Below are positions 25,366 through 34,566 of a stretch of 56,238 bases of DNA, piece by piece. The notes beneath the pieces were generated by a model. The model made no database searches and was not told the origin of the DNA. It saw nothing but the letters and a program-made list of their open reading frames with translations. The first letter of the stretch is position 1; every line of letters starts with the position of its first letter. The stretch comes from an uncultured Methanosarcinales archaeon (GTDB lineage Archaea > Halobacteriota > Methanosarcinia > Methanotrichales > Methanotrichaceae): the NCBI GenBank assembly GCA_903871465.1, contig CAIQHB010000025.1, positions 1 through 56,238 on the forward strand. The letters are read 5' to 3'. The position numbers and the translations under genes are program-made.

Positions 25366-26754
25366 TTGGCAACGTTTTATAAAAAAACCGATAATGAGTC
25401 CGGTAACGAGTCAGATGATGCGGTCGAAGCGGACAGGCAAGACGAAATTTTGCATGCAAAAAACAACATACGCCACTCTGGCGGCTATGATGGTACACCC
25501 CATGAAGATTACGATCTGATAATCATCGGAGCGGGCCCATCCGGGCTCTTTTGTGCCATAAATTCCATCCAGAAGGATATAATTCAAAAAGGTAGGAAGA
25601 TCTTAGTTATTGAGAAGAAGGACGCTCCCGGGCATAAGCTTCTCATCTCCGGATCCGGCCGCTGCAATATAACTCATGACGGAGATATCCAGGCCTTCCT
25701 CGATCATTTTGGAGATCACGGCAGATTCTTGCGACCGGCTCTATTGGGCTTCACTAACCATAACCTTGTCACCTATTTTAGAGAAAAAGGCCTGGCCATG
25801 ATCCGGGAGAAGGGAGGCAAGATATTTCCAGAGACACTGCAAGCCAGAGATGTATTGAATATTCTACTCGAAGAATGCATGGATAAGGAAGTTAGCATCG
25901 ACTGCGGCCAGGAGGTCAGATCGATAGCAAAGACAGAGAACGGATTCAGGGTCACATGCGTTGGGCGTGATTACCATTCGCGTTTGCTAGTCATTGCCAC
26001 AGGAGGATGTTCCTATCCCGGCACGGGCTCGACCGGAGATGGCTACAGGTTCGCCCGCGATCTTGGCCACAGCATCGTCGAGATTGGGCCGGCCCTGACA
26101 CCCCTTATAATCAAAGATTACCCCTTCTCTGAGCTGGCCGGCATCTCCTTTTCCGATATGGGGATCTCGCGGCACCGTCAAGGCAAGATCGGGAAGATGC
26201 ATGGCGATATTCTGTTTACGCATCAGGGGCTATCGGGTCCTGCAGTACTCGACCTATCCAGGCGCATCCGGCCGGGAGACATTTTGAAGCTCTCCTTTGT
26301 GCCCCTAGAAGAACGCGGGGCTCTGGATGAATGGCTCCTGGGCAGAGCTCGATCGAATGGCGCGCTCACCCTGAAGACGGCGCTGGCGGAGCTACCCCAC
26401 TCGGTTCCGCTTCCTCCCAGGTTGATAAAAAGAATTCTAGAGTTCTCCGGAATCGACGCAGATTCAACCATGGCTCATCTGACACGAGAGAAGCGAACTC
26501 AGTTGACCGATAATCTGACAGGCCTGCCTCTTATTGTGTCAGAACTAGTGGGTTTCAATATGGCCATGGTTACCAGAGGTGGAGTGGATCTGTTAGAGGT
26601 CAATCCGAAGACGATGGAGTCCAGGCGGGTTTCAGGGCTATATCTAGTGGGCGAGGTGCTGGATATCGACGGGGATACGGGCGGCTATAACCTGCAGGCC
26701 GCATTCTCCACTGGAATGCTGGCTGCCAGGAGCATAAAGAGTAGGTTAGGATGA
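25366..26754 (+). CDS. HI0933/YhiN family FAD-dependent oxidoreductase
   Basis: A flavoprotein of the HI0933 (YhiN/BaiN-like) family: dinucleotide loop YDLIIIGAGPSGLFCAIN near residue 50, family signature HKLLISGSGRCNITH, then PGTGSTGDGYRFARDLGH and a C-terminal GEVLDIDGDTGGYNLQAAFSTG. The start is unresolved: there is no in-frame ATG before the FAD motif, the longest frame begins at TTG 25366, and a TATA-like TTTTATAAAAAA sits inside it at 25375, which favours a later non-ATG start (TTG at 25450). The substrate is unknown; related enzymes reduce bile acid intermediates or C=C bonds. Confidence 0.88.
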   Translation: MATFYKKTDNESGNESDDAVEADRQDEILHAKNNIRHSGGYDGTPHEDYDLIIIGAGPSGLFCAINSIQKDIIQKGRKILVIEKKDAPGHKLLISGSGRCNITHDGDIQAFLDHFGDHGRFLRPALLGFTNHNLVTYFREKGLAMIREKGGKIFPETLQARDVLNILLEECMDKEVSIDCGQEVRSIAKTENGFRVTCVGRDYHSRLLVIATGGCSYPGTGSTGDGYRFARDLGHSIVEIGPALTPLIIKDYPFSELAGISFSDMGISRHRQGKIGKMHGDILFTHQGLSGPAVLDLSRRIRPGDILKLSFVPLEERGALDEWLLGRARSNGALTLKTALAELPHSVPLPPRLIKRILEFSGIDADSTMAHLTREKRTQLTDNLTGLPLIVSELVGFNMAMVTRGGVDLLEVNPKTMESRRVSGLYLVGEVLDIDGDTGGYNLQAAFSTGMLAARSIKSRLG

Positions 26755-27031
26755 ATCCATTATATTATGGATTTTTTGGAGGAGTATATCGTCCAAAAAT
26801 TGACATCGGACAATATGCTTGATTTATAATTTTTAGGAGAGTATGTTCTCAGCTCAGCGAAGCTATAAATAACTTCCAGATAGCTTACCACTTACAAAGA
26901 ATGAATCGTTCAGGACGTTCATCCCGGAAAAATAACGAAAATTGAATTGCATGATAGGAATCCGAAAAATATATATGGAATCTAATCTGAAAATATACAT
27001 GAATGAGCCAAAATATCCTCTAAAAAGGTAA
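26755..27031. other. A+T-rich promoter region
   Basis: No gene seen. It contains several TATA-like stretches (aaaaatatatatgg near 26964) before the transporter gene and a possible terminator (ttttttgg) after the flavoprotein gene. Confidence 0.4.
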
Positions 27032-27037
27032 ATGCAT

Positions 27038-28351
27038 ATGCTCTCTGAGATCCTGATCATTTTAATCCTTTTCCTAGCCAATGGCGCCTTTTCCATGGCA
27101 GAGATGGCTGTTGTTTCATCAAGAAAGGCCAGACTCCGTCAGATTGCAGAAGAAGGCAATGCAGGCGCAAAAGTAGCTCTGGAGCTGGCCAATAACCCCA
27201 ACCAGCTCCTTTCCGCAGTTCAGACTGGAATGACTCTGATGGCAACTTTAGCCGGTGCCTTCGGCGGTGCAACAATAGCCAACGAGCTTGCCATTTATCT
27301 GAGGGATGTTCCTGCCCTTGTCCCTTACAGCGGGGGCATTGCCCTGGCAGCCGTGGTCCTTTTGATAACCTTCTTCAACCTGGTTATCGGAGAGCTGGTT
27401 CCTAAGAGAATTGCCCTGAACAATCCTGAGCGCATTGCCGCTCTCGCGGCTTCCCCGCTGCATACTTTTTCTAGAGTTGCATATCCTGTGATTGTGTTGC
27501 TCAGCGCCTCCACGGAACTGGTGCTGCGAGTACTGGGTGTGAGATCTTATGTTGAACCTGGTGTTACAGAGGAAGAGATCAGAATTCTGATTGACCAGGG
27601 AACCACCGCGGGCATAATCGAGGAGGAGGAGCAGGATATTATGGAGCGGGTCTTCTCTCTGGGTGACAGAAAGGTCAACTCCATCATGACTCCCAGAGGA
27701 GAGGTTGTATGGCTGGACATGGACGACTCTCCGGCCGAGGTTCAGAAAAAAATATCCAGCGGGCCGTACTCAATGTTCCCGGTCTGCAACAAGAAGCTCG
27801 ATAACGTTTTAGGTGTGGTGCAGTCCAAAGATCTCTTGAGCTGCAATCTGGCAGACCATAAGGTGGACCTGAAGTTAGCTCTCTTGCCGCCTCTCTTTGT
27901 CCCGGAGAGCATGAGAGCCTTGAAGGTTTTGGAGAAGTTTAAACAGACTGGAATTCATCTCGCCATCGTTCTGGATGAATACGGCTCTGTGCAGGGAATT
28001 GTGGCCCTGGTAGACCTTTTAGAAGGGCTGGTGGGAGACATACCTCACATCGAGGATCTGGGAGAGCCGCAAATATTGCAGAGGAGTGACGGATCCTGGC
28101 TGGTAGACGGGACGATGCCTGTAGATGACTTTGAAGAGTCTCTGCAACTGGAAAGCCTGCCCGAAGAAGAGAATGGTTTTTATCAGACCATGGGTGGGTT
28201 CGTAATGACTCACTTGGAGAAAGTTCCCTCCACAGGAGATCATTTTGAATGGGGAGGATACCTCTTCGAAGTTGTGGACATGGATGAGCACCGGGTGGAC
28301 AAGATTCTCGTCACGGCTCTGAAAAATGAAGAAGGAAAAAGCAAGAAATGA
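27038..28351 (+). CDS. CNNM/HlyC/CorC family transporter with CBS pair
   Basis: A membrane protein of 437 residues with three parts. A DUF21 transmembrane domain occupies residues 1-190 (FLANGAFSMAEMAVVSSRKARL and FFNLVIGELVPKRIAL are hallmark segments), a CBS pair lies at about 205-330 (SIMTPRGEVVWLD and LAIVLDEYGSVQGIVALVDL), and a CorC_HlyC domain at about 350-430. Homologues move Mg2+ or Co2+ or regulate that transport. The ATG at 27038 has AAGGT at a suitable distance; 27032 is an alternative. It overlaps or abuts the next ORF. Confidence 0.93.
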   Translation: MLSEILIILILFLANGAFSMAEMAVVSSRKARLRQIAEEGNAGAKVALELANNPNQLLSAVQTGMTLMATLAGAFGGATIANELAIYLRDVPALVPYSGGIALAAVVLLITFFNLVIGELVPKRIALNNPERIAALAASPLHTFSRVAYPVIVLLSASTELVLRVLGVRSYVEPGVTEEEIRILIDQGTTAGIIEEEEQDIMERVFSLGDRKVNSIMTPRGEVVWLDMDDSPAEVQKKISSGPYSMFPVCNKKLDNVLGVVQSKDLLSCNLADHKVDLKLALLPPLFVPESMRALKVLEKFKQTGIHLAIVLDEYGSVQGIVALVDLLEGLVGDIPHIEDLGEPQILQRSDGSWLVDGTMPVDDFEESLQLESLPEEENGFYQTMGGFVMTHLEKVPSTGDHFEWGGYLFEVVDMDEHRVDKILVTALKNEEGKSKK

Positions 28352-28412
28352 AAAGCCAGAACCGAAAAAACAGATTCATTTAACCCCAAAACCCCGGAAG
28401 AGATTGATCGTT

Positions 28413-28748
28413 ATGAGAAAGCTCAATGAGAAAGATATCGAAATACTAAAGAAGCTGGCTCCGGAGATTGAGAATAAATCACGGATCGAATATCGCTCCA
28501 TCCTCCCGCCGGTCTCCATGCATATCGCAGAGGATGCCGAGGACTTCGAGTTGAGACTGGAGCGGCTGGATGCCCGGGATCTTGGCTATCTTGCAGGTCG
28601 CATCCTGGACGGTTCGGAGTGCCTGCTGTGCATATCGCCGGAATTCGCCGGGATATTCCTGAATGTGCTGGAGGAGAAGCTGCCCGGGGAGAATGCCGGG
28701 AAGATTCGAGCGCGTTATAAGTCCTCCACAGGATACGAGCCGGAATGA
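28413..28748 (+). CDS. small hypothetical protein upstream of queC
   Basis: About 111 residues from the ATG at 28413 (MRKLNEKDIEILKKLAPEIE). The frame is open from 28326, where it would overlap the transporter gene and add a basic low-complexity stretch. The sequence is helical and acidic (HIAEDAEDFELRLERLDARDLGYL). It overlaps queC in an ATGA-type junction, so it is probably cotranscribed with it. I do not recognise a family. Confidence 0.65.
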   Translation: MRKLNEKDIEILKKLAPEIENKSRIEYRSILPPVSMHIAEDAEDFELRLERLDARDLGYLAGRILDGSECLLCISPEFAGIFLNVLEEKLPGENAGKIRARYKSSTGYEPE

Positions 28749-28762
28749 ATCGGGAGTTGGAG

Positions 28763-29416
28763 ATGAAGGCTGTTTTGATCCTATCCGGTGGAGTAGATTC
28801 GACGACATTGCTCTACAAGATGCTGGATAATGGCTATGAGGTAGATGCCCTCACATTCAACTATGCGCAGAGGCACAAGAAGGAGATCGACTGTGCAAGA
28901 GAGGTGGCAGCAAGGCTGCATGTAACCCATGTCATCATCGATCTATGTTGTCTCGGCTTACTCTTAGGCGACAGCGCCCTTCTCGGGGGAAAGGATGTGC
29001 CAAGTTGCCACTACACGGAAGAGGCCGCCAGAAAGACCATTGTGCCCAATCGCAACATGATCATGCTCGCCGTTGCGGCCGGTTACGCCGAAGCGCACGA
29101 GATTCCAGAGATATTTTACGCTGCCCATAAGAATGATGCGACGATCTATCCCGACTGCAGAGCGGAGTTCGTGGAAGCGCTCAGGCCTGCCATCAGGCTG
29201 GCTACGGCCTGGCACCCGGTAGAGCTGCAGGCGCCTTTCGTGGACCTGACCAAGGCCGAGATCGTGAAGATGGGTCTGGAATTGAAGGTTCCATATGAGC
29301 TCACCTGGTCTTGCTACAAAGGAGAGGAGAAGCCCTGCCGATCCTGTCCCACCTGCATCGAGCGGGAAGAGGCATTTCTGATCAATGGAAGCCGGGATCC
29401 TCTTATCGAACCGTAA
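28763..29416 (+). CDS. queC: 7-cyano-7-deazaguanine synthase QueC
   Basis: ATP-dependent enzyme that converts carboxy-deazaguanine to preQ0, the precursor of archaeosine in tRNA. The PP-loop SGGVDSTTLLYKM lies near the N-terminus, and the zinc site CYKGEEKPCRSCPTC is at the C-terminus. The ATG at 28763 (MKAVLILSGG) has GGAG directly upstream; the ATG at 28745 overlaps the previous stop and is the alternative. No other queuosine or archaeosine genes are in the window. Confidence 0.95.
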   Translation: MKAVLILSGGVDSTTLLYKMLDNGYEVDALTFNYAQRHKKEIDCAREVAARLHVTHVIIDLCCLGLLLGDSALLGGKDVPSCHYTEEAARKTIVPNRNMIMLAVAAGYAEAHEIPEIFYAAHKNDATIYPDCRAEFVEALRPAIRLATAWHPVELQAPFVDLTKAEIVKMGLELKVPYELTWSCYKGEEKPCRSCPTCIEREEAFLINGSRDPLIEP

Positions 29417-29671
29417 TATGGGCCTCTATCCTTTTTGTCTGCAAAATCCGCGAATTTTCAGAACGGACAATGGTAGTGGTATCAATCCAAAGGATCACCC
29501 TCATTCTAAAACACATATAATCAAAATTTAATGGATACATGCATCTTTATGTTATTCTTCAAGTAATATTTGAATAGGATCAAACAAATTATTAAATTTA
29601 TTTAAGCTTAGGAAAAATAATTTAAAGGAAACGAACCCTATAATGTTTAGCATAATATCGGAAGGCAAAAA
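29417..29671. other. A+T-rich intergenic region
   Basis: No gene seen. It is strongly A+T-rich, with TATA-like ataatttaaag near 29616 ahead of the thermonuclease gene. Confidence 0.4.
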
Positions 29672-30277
29672 ATGAGAAAATGGATCCTATTACTCGTGGC
29701 GCTGGCGCTCCTATTGCCGCTTGCGCCAGCTCTTCCTGATGAAGGCCGTGGAATTGTCACTCACGTAATGGATGGAGATACCATAAACGTGCAGGGTTAT
29801 GGAAGCATCCGCCTGGCGGATGTCAACAGTCCTGAGCTGACGGCACCAGGAGGGCCGGAGGCAAAGGAGTACACCAGAAACCAGCTACTCAATAAATCGG
29901 TTCATCTGGATCTCGATAACAAAACTGGACAGGATCGATACGGTCGCAATGTCTCAGTTGTTTTTCTGTCTAAAACCGACGGCTCCGTGGGTGAGAACTT
30001 CAACCGCATGCTGGTGGACTCCGGACATGCTATTGTGGAGGATGCCAAGGATAACGAATTTGACCCGATGCAGTGGTGGAAACCCCCGGTTCCGCTTCCG
30101 GGCGACGGAAAGAATGACGGCAAGAAGTTCGTAGGATCCGCAAAGTCAAATAAGTACCATTACCCGGACTGCCAGTGGGCCAAGAAGATCAAATCTGAAA
30201 ACGAGGTCTGGTTTTCCGGATCTGAAGACGCCAGGGGCAAGGGCTATGTGCCCTGCGGTGTCTGCCACCCGCCCTGA
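29672..30277 (+). CDS. secreted thermonuclease (SNase-like) with C-terminal metal-binding motif
   Basis: A 201-residue protein with a signal peptide (LLVALALLLPLAPALP). The staphylococcal nuclease fold shows VTHVMDGDTINVQGYGSIRLADVNSPEL (active-site Asp/Arg) and DRYGRNVSVVFL. After it, the tail FVGSAKSNKYHYPDCQWAKKI and CGVCHP is a metal-binding (Ada-like) module seen in similar secreted nucleases. It probably degrades extracellular nucleic acid or acts at the cell surface. Confidence 0.88.
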   Translation: MRKWILLLVALALLLPLAPALPDEGRGIVTHVMDGDTINVQGYGSIRLADVNSPELTAPGGPEAKEYTRNQLLNKSVHLDLDNKTGQDRYGRNVSVVFLSKTDGSVGENFNRMLVDSGHAIVEDAKDNEFDPMQWWKPPVPLPGDGKNDGKKFVGSAKSNKYHYPDCQWAKKIKSENEVWFSGSEDARGKGYVPCGVCHPP

Positions 30278-30290
30278 TCGTTTGGAAGGA

Positions 30291-31469
30291 TCATACCATC
30301 TCCAGGCCCCGTTCGAAATCCGCCAGAACATCCTCCGCGTCCTCTATGCCCACGGACACTCTAACCAGGCCGTCGCTGATTCCCAGGCGTTCTCGCGTCT
30401 CCCTGGGCATGACGGCATGAGTCATGGACGAAGGATGCTCGACCAGAGTATCCACCGATCCCAGGCTGACCGCCAGGCTGCAAAGCCTCAAATTGTTCAT
30501 GAGACGGCGGCCGGCCTCCACTCCGCCCTTAATTTCAAAGGAGAGCATGCCACCCCATCCGCTCATCTGCCTCCCGGCCAGCAGGTGCTGCGGATGACAG
30601 GCCAGGCCCGGATAGTTGACCTTTTGCACCTTAGGATGCGATTCCAGGAAAAGGGCAAGCTGCATCGCGTTTTCTGCATGCCTCGCCATGCGCAGGTGCA
30701 GCGTCTTCAGGCCCCTCAGACAGAGCCAGGCTTCATGCGTCCCCATCGTGCCGCCCGCTAAAAGCGCGGGACGCTTCATGCTCTGGATAAGCTCGTTCGA
30801 CCCTACTGCCACGCCACCCAGGAGGTCGCCATGTCCGCCGATATATTTGGTGCAGCTTTCGACGACGACGTCGGCTCCAAGCCGCAAAGGCTGCTGGAAA
30901 TAGGGAGTCGCGAAAGTGTTGTCCACGGCCGTGATCGCTCCCGCCTCTCTCGCGATTCTGCCGATCTCGCCAATATCGCTCACTGCCATGGTGGGATTGG
31001 CGGGCGTCTCCAGAAAGACCATCCTGGTGTTCTCCCGCATATTTGCCTTGACCTGGCCCTGGTCGGTGGTGTCCACGAAGCTGACTTCAATTCCAAATTT
31101 GGTCAGAAGCGAGGAGATGAGCCCGTAGGTTCCGCCGTAGATGATATTCGTGGACAGCAGATGATCTCCGCTCTCAAGCAGAGAGAGAAAAAGCGCGGTC
31201 TCCGCGGCCATGCCGGATGAGAAAGCGAGACCCGCCTTTCCGCCTTCCAGGGAGCAGATCTTTTCCACAAATGCTGCATGCGTGGGCGTGTTAGGAGGCG
31301 AGCGTATGTACCTGTATCCAGGCTGGCCGGAAAATATTGCAGCCGCCTGTTCGGCGCTCTCGAACACGAATGTGGATGTCTGGTAGATGGGTGTGGCATG
31401 GGCCCCGAAGGGATTGTGCCCCTCTCCCGCATGAACGCATCGGGTGCCGAAACTTTTTTCTCTCTCCAA
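30291..31469 (-). CDS. cystathionine/methionine gamma-family PLP enzyme
   Basis: A 392-residue Cys/Met-metabolism enzyme with fold type I. The PLP lysine is in VVESCTKYIGGHGDLLGG (near residue 205), with FSSGMAAETALF for the phosphate and ITAVDNTFATPYFQQP for the ring. Features such as SVGIEDAEDVLADFERGL at the end are general to the family. Sequence alone does not separate cystathionine gamma-synthase, gamma-lyase and methionine gamma-lyase; it is probably a lyase in sulfur amino acid turnover. It is convergent with the thermonuclease gene. Confidence 0.87.
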   Translation of the reverse strand: MEREKSFGTRCVHAGEGHNPFGAHATPIYQTSTFVFESAEQAAAIFSGQPGYRYIRSPPNTPTHAAFVEKICSLEGGKAGLAFSSGMAAETALFLSLLESGDHLLSTNIIYGGTYGLISSLLTKFGIEVSFVDTTDQGQVKANMRENTRMVFLETPANPTMAVSDIGEIGRIAREAGAITAVDNTFATPYFQQPLRLGADVVVESCTKYIGGHGDLLGGVAVGSNELIQSMKRPALLAGGTMGTHEAWLCLRGLKTLHLRMARHAENAMQLALFLESHPKVQKVNYPGLACHPQHLLAGRQMSGWGGMLSFEIKGGVEAGRRLMNNLRLCSLAVSLGSVDTLVEHPSSMTHAVMPRETRERLGISDGLVRVSVGIEDAEDVLADFERGLEMV

Positions 31470-31532
31470 AATTGTTCACCGGACGGGAATATCATCCTGT
31501 ATGGAAATATAATTTCCCTTCCCGAAAAGAGA

Positions 31533-31919
31533 TTACCAGGAACGACTGGAATATTTCTCCATCAGATAGCCAAATCCAAAAGTAATCGTTGGGATCATGA
31601 GATATGTCACGGGAACATCCATCGCATAATCCCGGAGAGACATTTTTATGGGACCCTCGACATAGATCAGAAGATCCAGGAAGATGCTCATAAAGAACCA
31701 TGCCATGCCGATAACGATGCCTTCCTTTTGGAAACCGCTCTTAAGTCCCAGTAGATAAAACACGGCAAAGAATACAGTCCAGATCGCGATGACAACAGGC
31801 ATGATTGATTCAAAGAGCGTCCGCTGCATTGCTCGGAGCGGGAATATTAAAATCGATACTATGAACGGGATCAACCAAATGAAAAAGCCAAAAAGCCCAA
31901 CCTTCAGATACATATTCAT
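31533..31919 (-). CDS. small multi-span membrane protein, unknown
   Basis: About 128 residues from the ATG at 31919 (MNMYLKVGLFGFFIW); the longer frame to 32006 adds a stretch without membrane character. Four hydrophobic segments are visible (FGFFIWLIPFIVSILIFP, VVIAIWTVFFAVFYLLG, GIVIGMAWFFMSIFLDLLIY, VPVTYLMIPTITFGFGYLM). No family is recognised. Confidence 0.6.
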   Translation of the reverse strand: MNMYLKVGLFGFFIWLIPFIVSILIFPLRAMQRTLFESIMPVVIAIWTVFFAVFYLLGLKSGFQKEGIVIGMAWFFMSIFLDLLIYVEGPIKMSLRDYAMDVPVTYLMIPTITFGFGYLMEKYSSRSW

Positions 31920-32009
31920 CTTTCTTTCACCAGTCCAGCAAATCTGCCCCAGGATTTCCCCTGGATCCACTATTGCGCGATAAAGATATTTCCCACATGA
32001 TCTCATAAA

Positions 32010-32452
32010 TCTTTTGGAAGAGAAACAAAACGGAATGATACGACACGACGAGTAGATCCAAGAGCCTAAGAATGGATATTGGCAATATCGGCAAATATCG
32101 GTCTCAGATGCGCTATATTTTAGTATTTGATCTTATTCAATTTTAGTTAAATTGGCAAAACGAGGCTGACGGCCCGAGCCAGGGTGACGAAACCTTTTTC
32201 AGCCTTCAAATAGCCATGATTTCCGCGGGAGGCGTTAGACTTTATACTCAATTTCATCCGGCCAGACTCGACAATTATGCATTGGAGCGATGAAGAGATT
32301 GTGCCCTCTCTGACAGGTGTTTTTTTCCCTTGCACCCCAATAGGCCTCGATCCCCTAATTCATCGCGAAAGAGGGTTTAAGAATGCCGATCCAGAAAGCT
32401 CCCAGACGTGCGTCTCTTTAGCCAAATCCCTTGCCCGGGAGGGTCAGGAGCG
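32010..32452. other. intergenic region, no convincing gene
   Basis: About 440 bases between the membrane protein and the phosphoglycolate phosphatase gene. A minus-strand frame at 32147-32335 (62 codons) ends LKAEKGFVTLARAVSLVLPI, which I cannot place; it may be a relic. Short direct repeats (ggcaatatcggcaaatatcgg) lie near 32080-32101. AGGAGC at 32446 serves the downstream ATG. Confidence 0.4.
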
Positions 32453-33142
32453 ATGATCAAGGCTCTGGCAGTGGATATCGACGGCACCTTGACGGACCAT
32501 AATCGGGTGCTCTGTCCAGTGGCCTTAAAGACCATGCGAAAGCTGAATGTGCCCGTGGTGTTGAGCACAGGCAACACCCACTGCTTCACCAGGACGGTCT
32601 CCATCCTCCTGGGCACACCTCGCATATTCATTGCTGAGAATGGAGGCGTGCTCTCCTACGCTGAAGATGATATGGAGATTCTGGCAGACCTGCAGATCTG
32701 CCTGGATGCCTATCAGAAGCTGGCGAATGAGTTTCCTCTGCACAAGTTCGAGACCGCAGGACACAGATACCTATACAGATTTACGGACGTTACCTTGCAG
32801 CGCGACTTTGATGTACCTGCTGTCGCCGACCGGGCTCATGAGCTCGGCCTGCCTGTGGATATCATAGACACCATCTTTGCCGTGCATATCAAAGATAAGC
32901 GATTCGACAAAGGGACCGGCCTTAGGCGCATTGCCGAGCGCATGAAGATCGACCTTTCTGAGTTTGCAGCCATCGGTGATAGCTTGAGCGACAGCCCCAT
33001 GTTCGAGCTGGCAGGCTTTCGTGCCTCAGTCGGGAATGCCGGCCCGGAATTGAAAGGAATGTCCGACTACGTGGCCAGAGCCAGGTACGGAAACGGATTT
33101 GCGGAGATAATCGACTTCATGATCGAGCAGAAAATGCTCTAG
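32453..33142 (+). CDS. phosphoglycolate phosphatase-type HAD enzyme
   Basis: A 229-residue archaeal PGPase-type HAD hydrolase (TA0175 family): VDIDGTLTDHNRVL (motif I), LSTGNTHCFTR (motif II), KDKRFDKGTGLRRIAE (motif III lysine) and AIGDSLSDSPMFELAGF (motif IV). The start at 32453 has AGGAGC in place. Studied members hydrolyse 2-phosphoglycolate. The stop is shared with the opposite-strand YkgJ gene in a CTAG. Confidence 0.9.
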   Translation: MIKALAVDIDGTLTDHNRVLCPVALKTMRKLNVPVVLSTGNTHCFTRTVSILLGTPRIFIAENGGVLSYAEDDMEILADLQICLDAYQKLANEFPLHKFETAGHRYLYRFTDVTLQRDFDVPAVADRAHELGLPVDIIDTIFAVHIKDKRFDKGTGLRRIAERMKIDLSEFAAIGDSLSDSPMFELAGFRASVGNAGPELKGMSDYVARARYGNGFAEIIDFMIEQKML

Positions 33143-33870
33143 CGCTGCTGCATTTCTCCGAGCAATCTCGCCCAGTTGTTCTCGCAGATGATCCACCACC
33201 CCAGGGTCTCCTTGGCAAAAAGACGCGCCGCCGGACAGAAGGCATCGACTGCCAGGTTGTACGGCATCTCGTTTAGCGGAGGATGAAGCGGATATTTGGT
33301 GCAGGTGAGGGGCCTGATTTCGTAGATCTTGCAGCCTCGTTTCCTTCGGTCATAGAATGGACAGGGCTGTTTGAGCACCCAGACGTCATGGGTCTTGTCA
33401 TATCTGCATAGCGCTTTGAGCTTCTTTTTTCCGACCTGAGCCGCAATTCTCTCAAAATCCTCTTCCTCCAGAAGCAGGCCCGCTCCAGGGGTGTAGCAGC
33501 ACAGACCGCACTGCTGACAGCGGAATCGTTCCCAGAAGAGATTCACACCCTGATCGGAGTCCTCGCGCTCATCGCGAGCAGGCAGGGGCAGGGAGATGTC
33601 GAAAGGGATCTTCTCCCCCTGATCTATGCGACGAAATTGCTCCTCCTTCTTCAAGACGGACCAGTGGGGACGATTGGAGAGCAGAAGCACATAGCATCCC
33701 TGGCGCTTCTCTTCCACGCATGAGGTTGAACAGAGTTGATGGCAAAGCCTGCGCGCCTGGGCTACTTGGTCACGGCGATCGTTCATATCTGGATGCCAGA
33801 GATGTCGGTCCTCGTAATTAATGCTATACTCTCCCGCTACGCCCTTGAGTTCAAAGCCCATCACTTTCAC
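33139..33870 (-). CDS. YkgJ family cysteine-cluster protein
   Basis: A 243-residue protein with the YkgJ core at about residues 115-215: CQQCGLCCYTPGAGL, CPFYDRRKRGCKIYEIRPLTCTKYP, and a later VDAFCPAARLF. The N-terminal extra domain has another Cys set (CHQLCSTSC). Such proteins are believed to bind zinc or an iron-sulfur cluster; the reaction is unknown. Its stop overlaps the stop of the convergent phosphatase gene. Confidence 0.85.
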   Translation of the reverse strand: MKVMGFELKGVAGEYSINYEDRHLWHPDMNDRRDQVAQARRLCHQLCSTSCVEEKRQGCYVLLLSNRPHWSVLKKEEQFRRIDQGEKIPFDISLPLPARDEREDSDQGVNLFWERFRCQQCGLCCYTPGAGLLLEEEDFERIAAQVGKKKLKALCRYDKTHDVWVLKQPCPFYDRRKRGCKIYEIRPLTCTKYPLHPPLNEMPYNLAVDAFCPAARLFAKETLGWWIICENNWARLLGEMQQR

Positions 33871-33949
33871 GCCGCACGGCTCGTCTTTATCTTTTCCAGA
33901 GGCTTTTGCAATTCTATCCTATAATGATAATTCGACTTTGGTGATACAT

Positions 33950-34414
33950 ATGTCCAAGAACCCAGAATTTGCGAAGTATGCAACCGATCTTGCCCGCCAT
34001 CAGGATGCCATTCGCTCTGCCAACGAGGATCTGATCAAGCTCACCCAGAGGTTCGGGCGCATGATGCCCAAGCTCCAGAAGCTGGATTCCTCGGCGATTC
34101 TTATCTGGTTTGGCCTTTATAACAAGATCAAGGACGCTGCGAAAAAAGCGGACGATGAACTCTCGACCCTCGCGAGCAATGATCCAGCAAGCTCGAACCC
34201 GGTCCTGCAGATGCAGATCAATTCTTACTATGCACAAAGGCAGCGGCTCTACTCCAAGATGGAGGTCATGGACGACATTCTGAACGGCATGATGGAGGAC
34301 CTCCTGGAGAACGGAAACTTCGAGGAGACGCAAAAGCAGGAGATGCGAGTCGCCCTGGATGGGACTATGGAGAAGAGCCGTCTGCGCACGGAAGCGGCAC
34401 CGGTCATGGCCTGA
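33950..34414 (+). CDS. coiled-coil hypothetical protein
   Basis: About 154 residues from the ATG at 33950 (MSKNPEFAKYATDLARHQD) with GGTGAT just upstream. The frame extends to 33821 without support. It is largely helical and charged, with a coiled-coil tendency across residues 15-60 and 90-130 (MEVMDDILNGMMEDLLENGNFEETQ). No family is recognised; it is soluble. Confidence 0.7.
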   Translation: MSKNPEFAKYATDLARHQDAIRSANEDLIKLTQRFGRMMPKLQKLDSSAILIWFGLYNKIKDAAKKADDELSTLASNDPASSNPVLQMQINSYYAQRQRLYSKMEVMDDILNGMMEDLLENGNFEETQKQEMRVALDGTMEKSRLRTEAAPVMA

Positions 34415-34566
34415 AAAATCCGGGCTGGACTATTATTTATTGAAGGCTCCGTATTGACATGTTGAGTGCAGCTTTCAGATTCTATTGCAGTGCATGAATA
34501 CGCACAAATATTAGAATCATTCCGGCTGATGTTCCATCAAAAAAAGGTTTTAAAGTCTGATTCCAG

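Noticed and set aside
32147-32335. 62-codon minus-strand ORF as a transposase relic
   Set aside because: The ending LKAEKGFVTLARAV is suggestive but I cannot place it in any transposase family, and no inverted repeats flank it.
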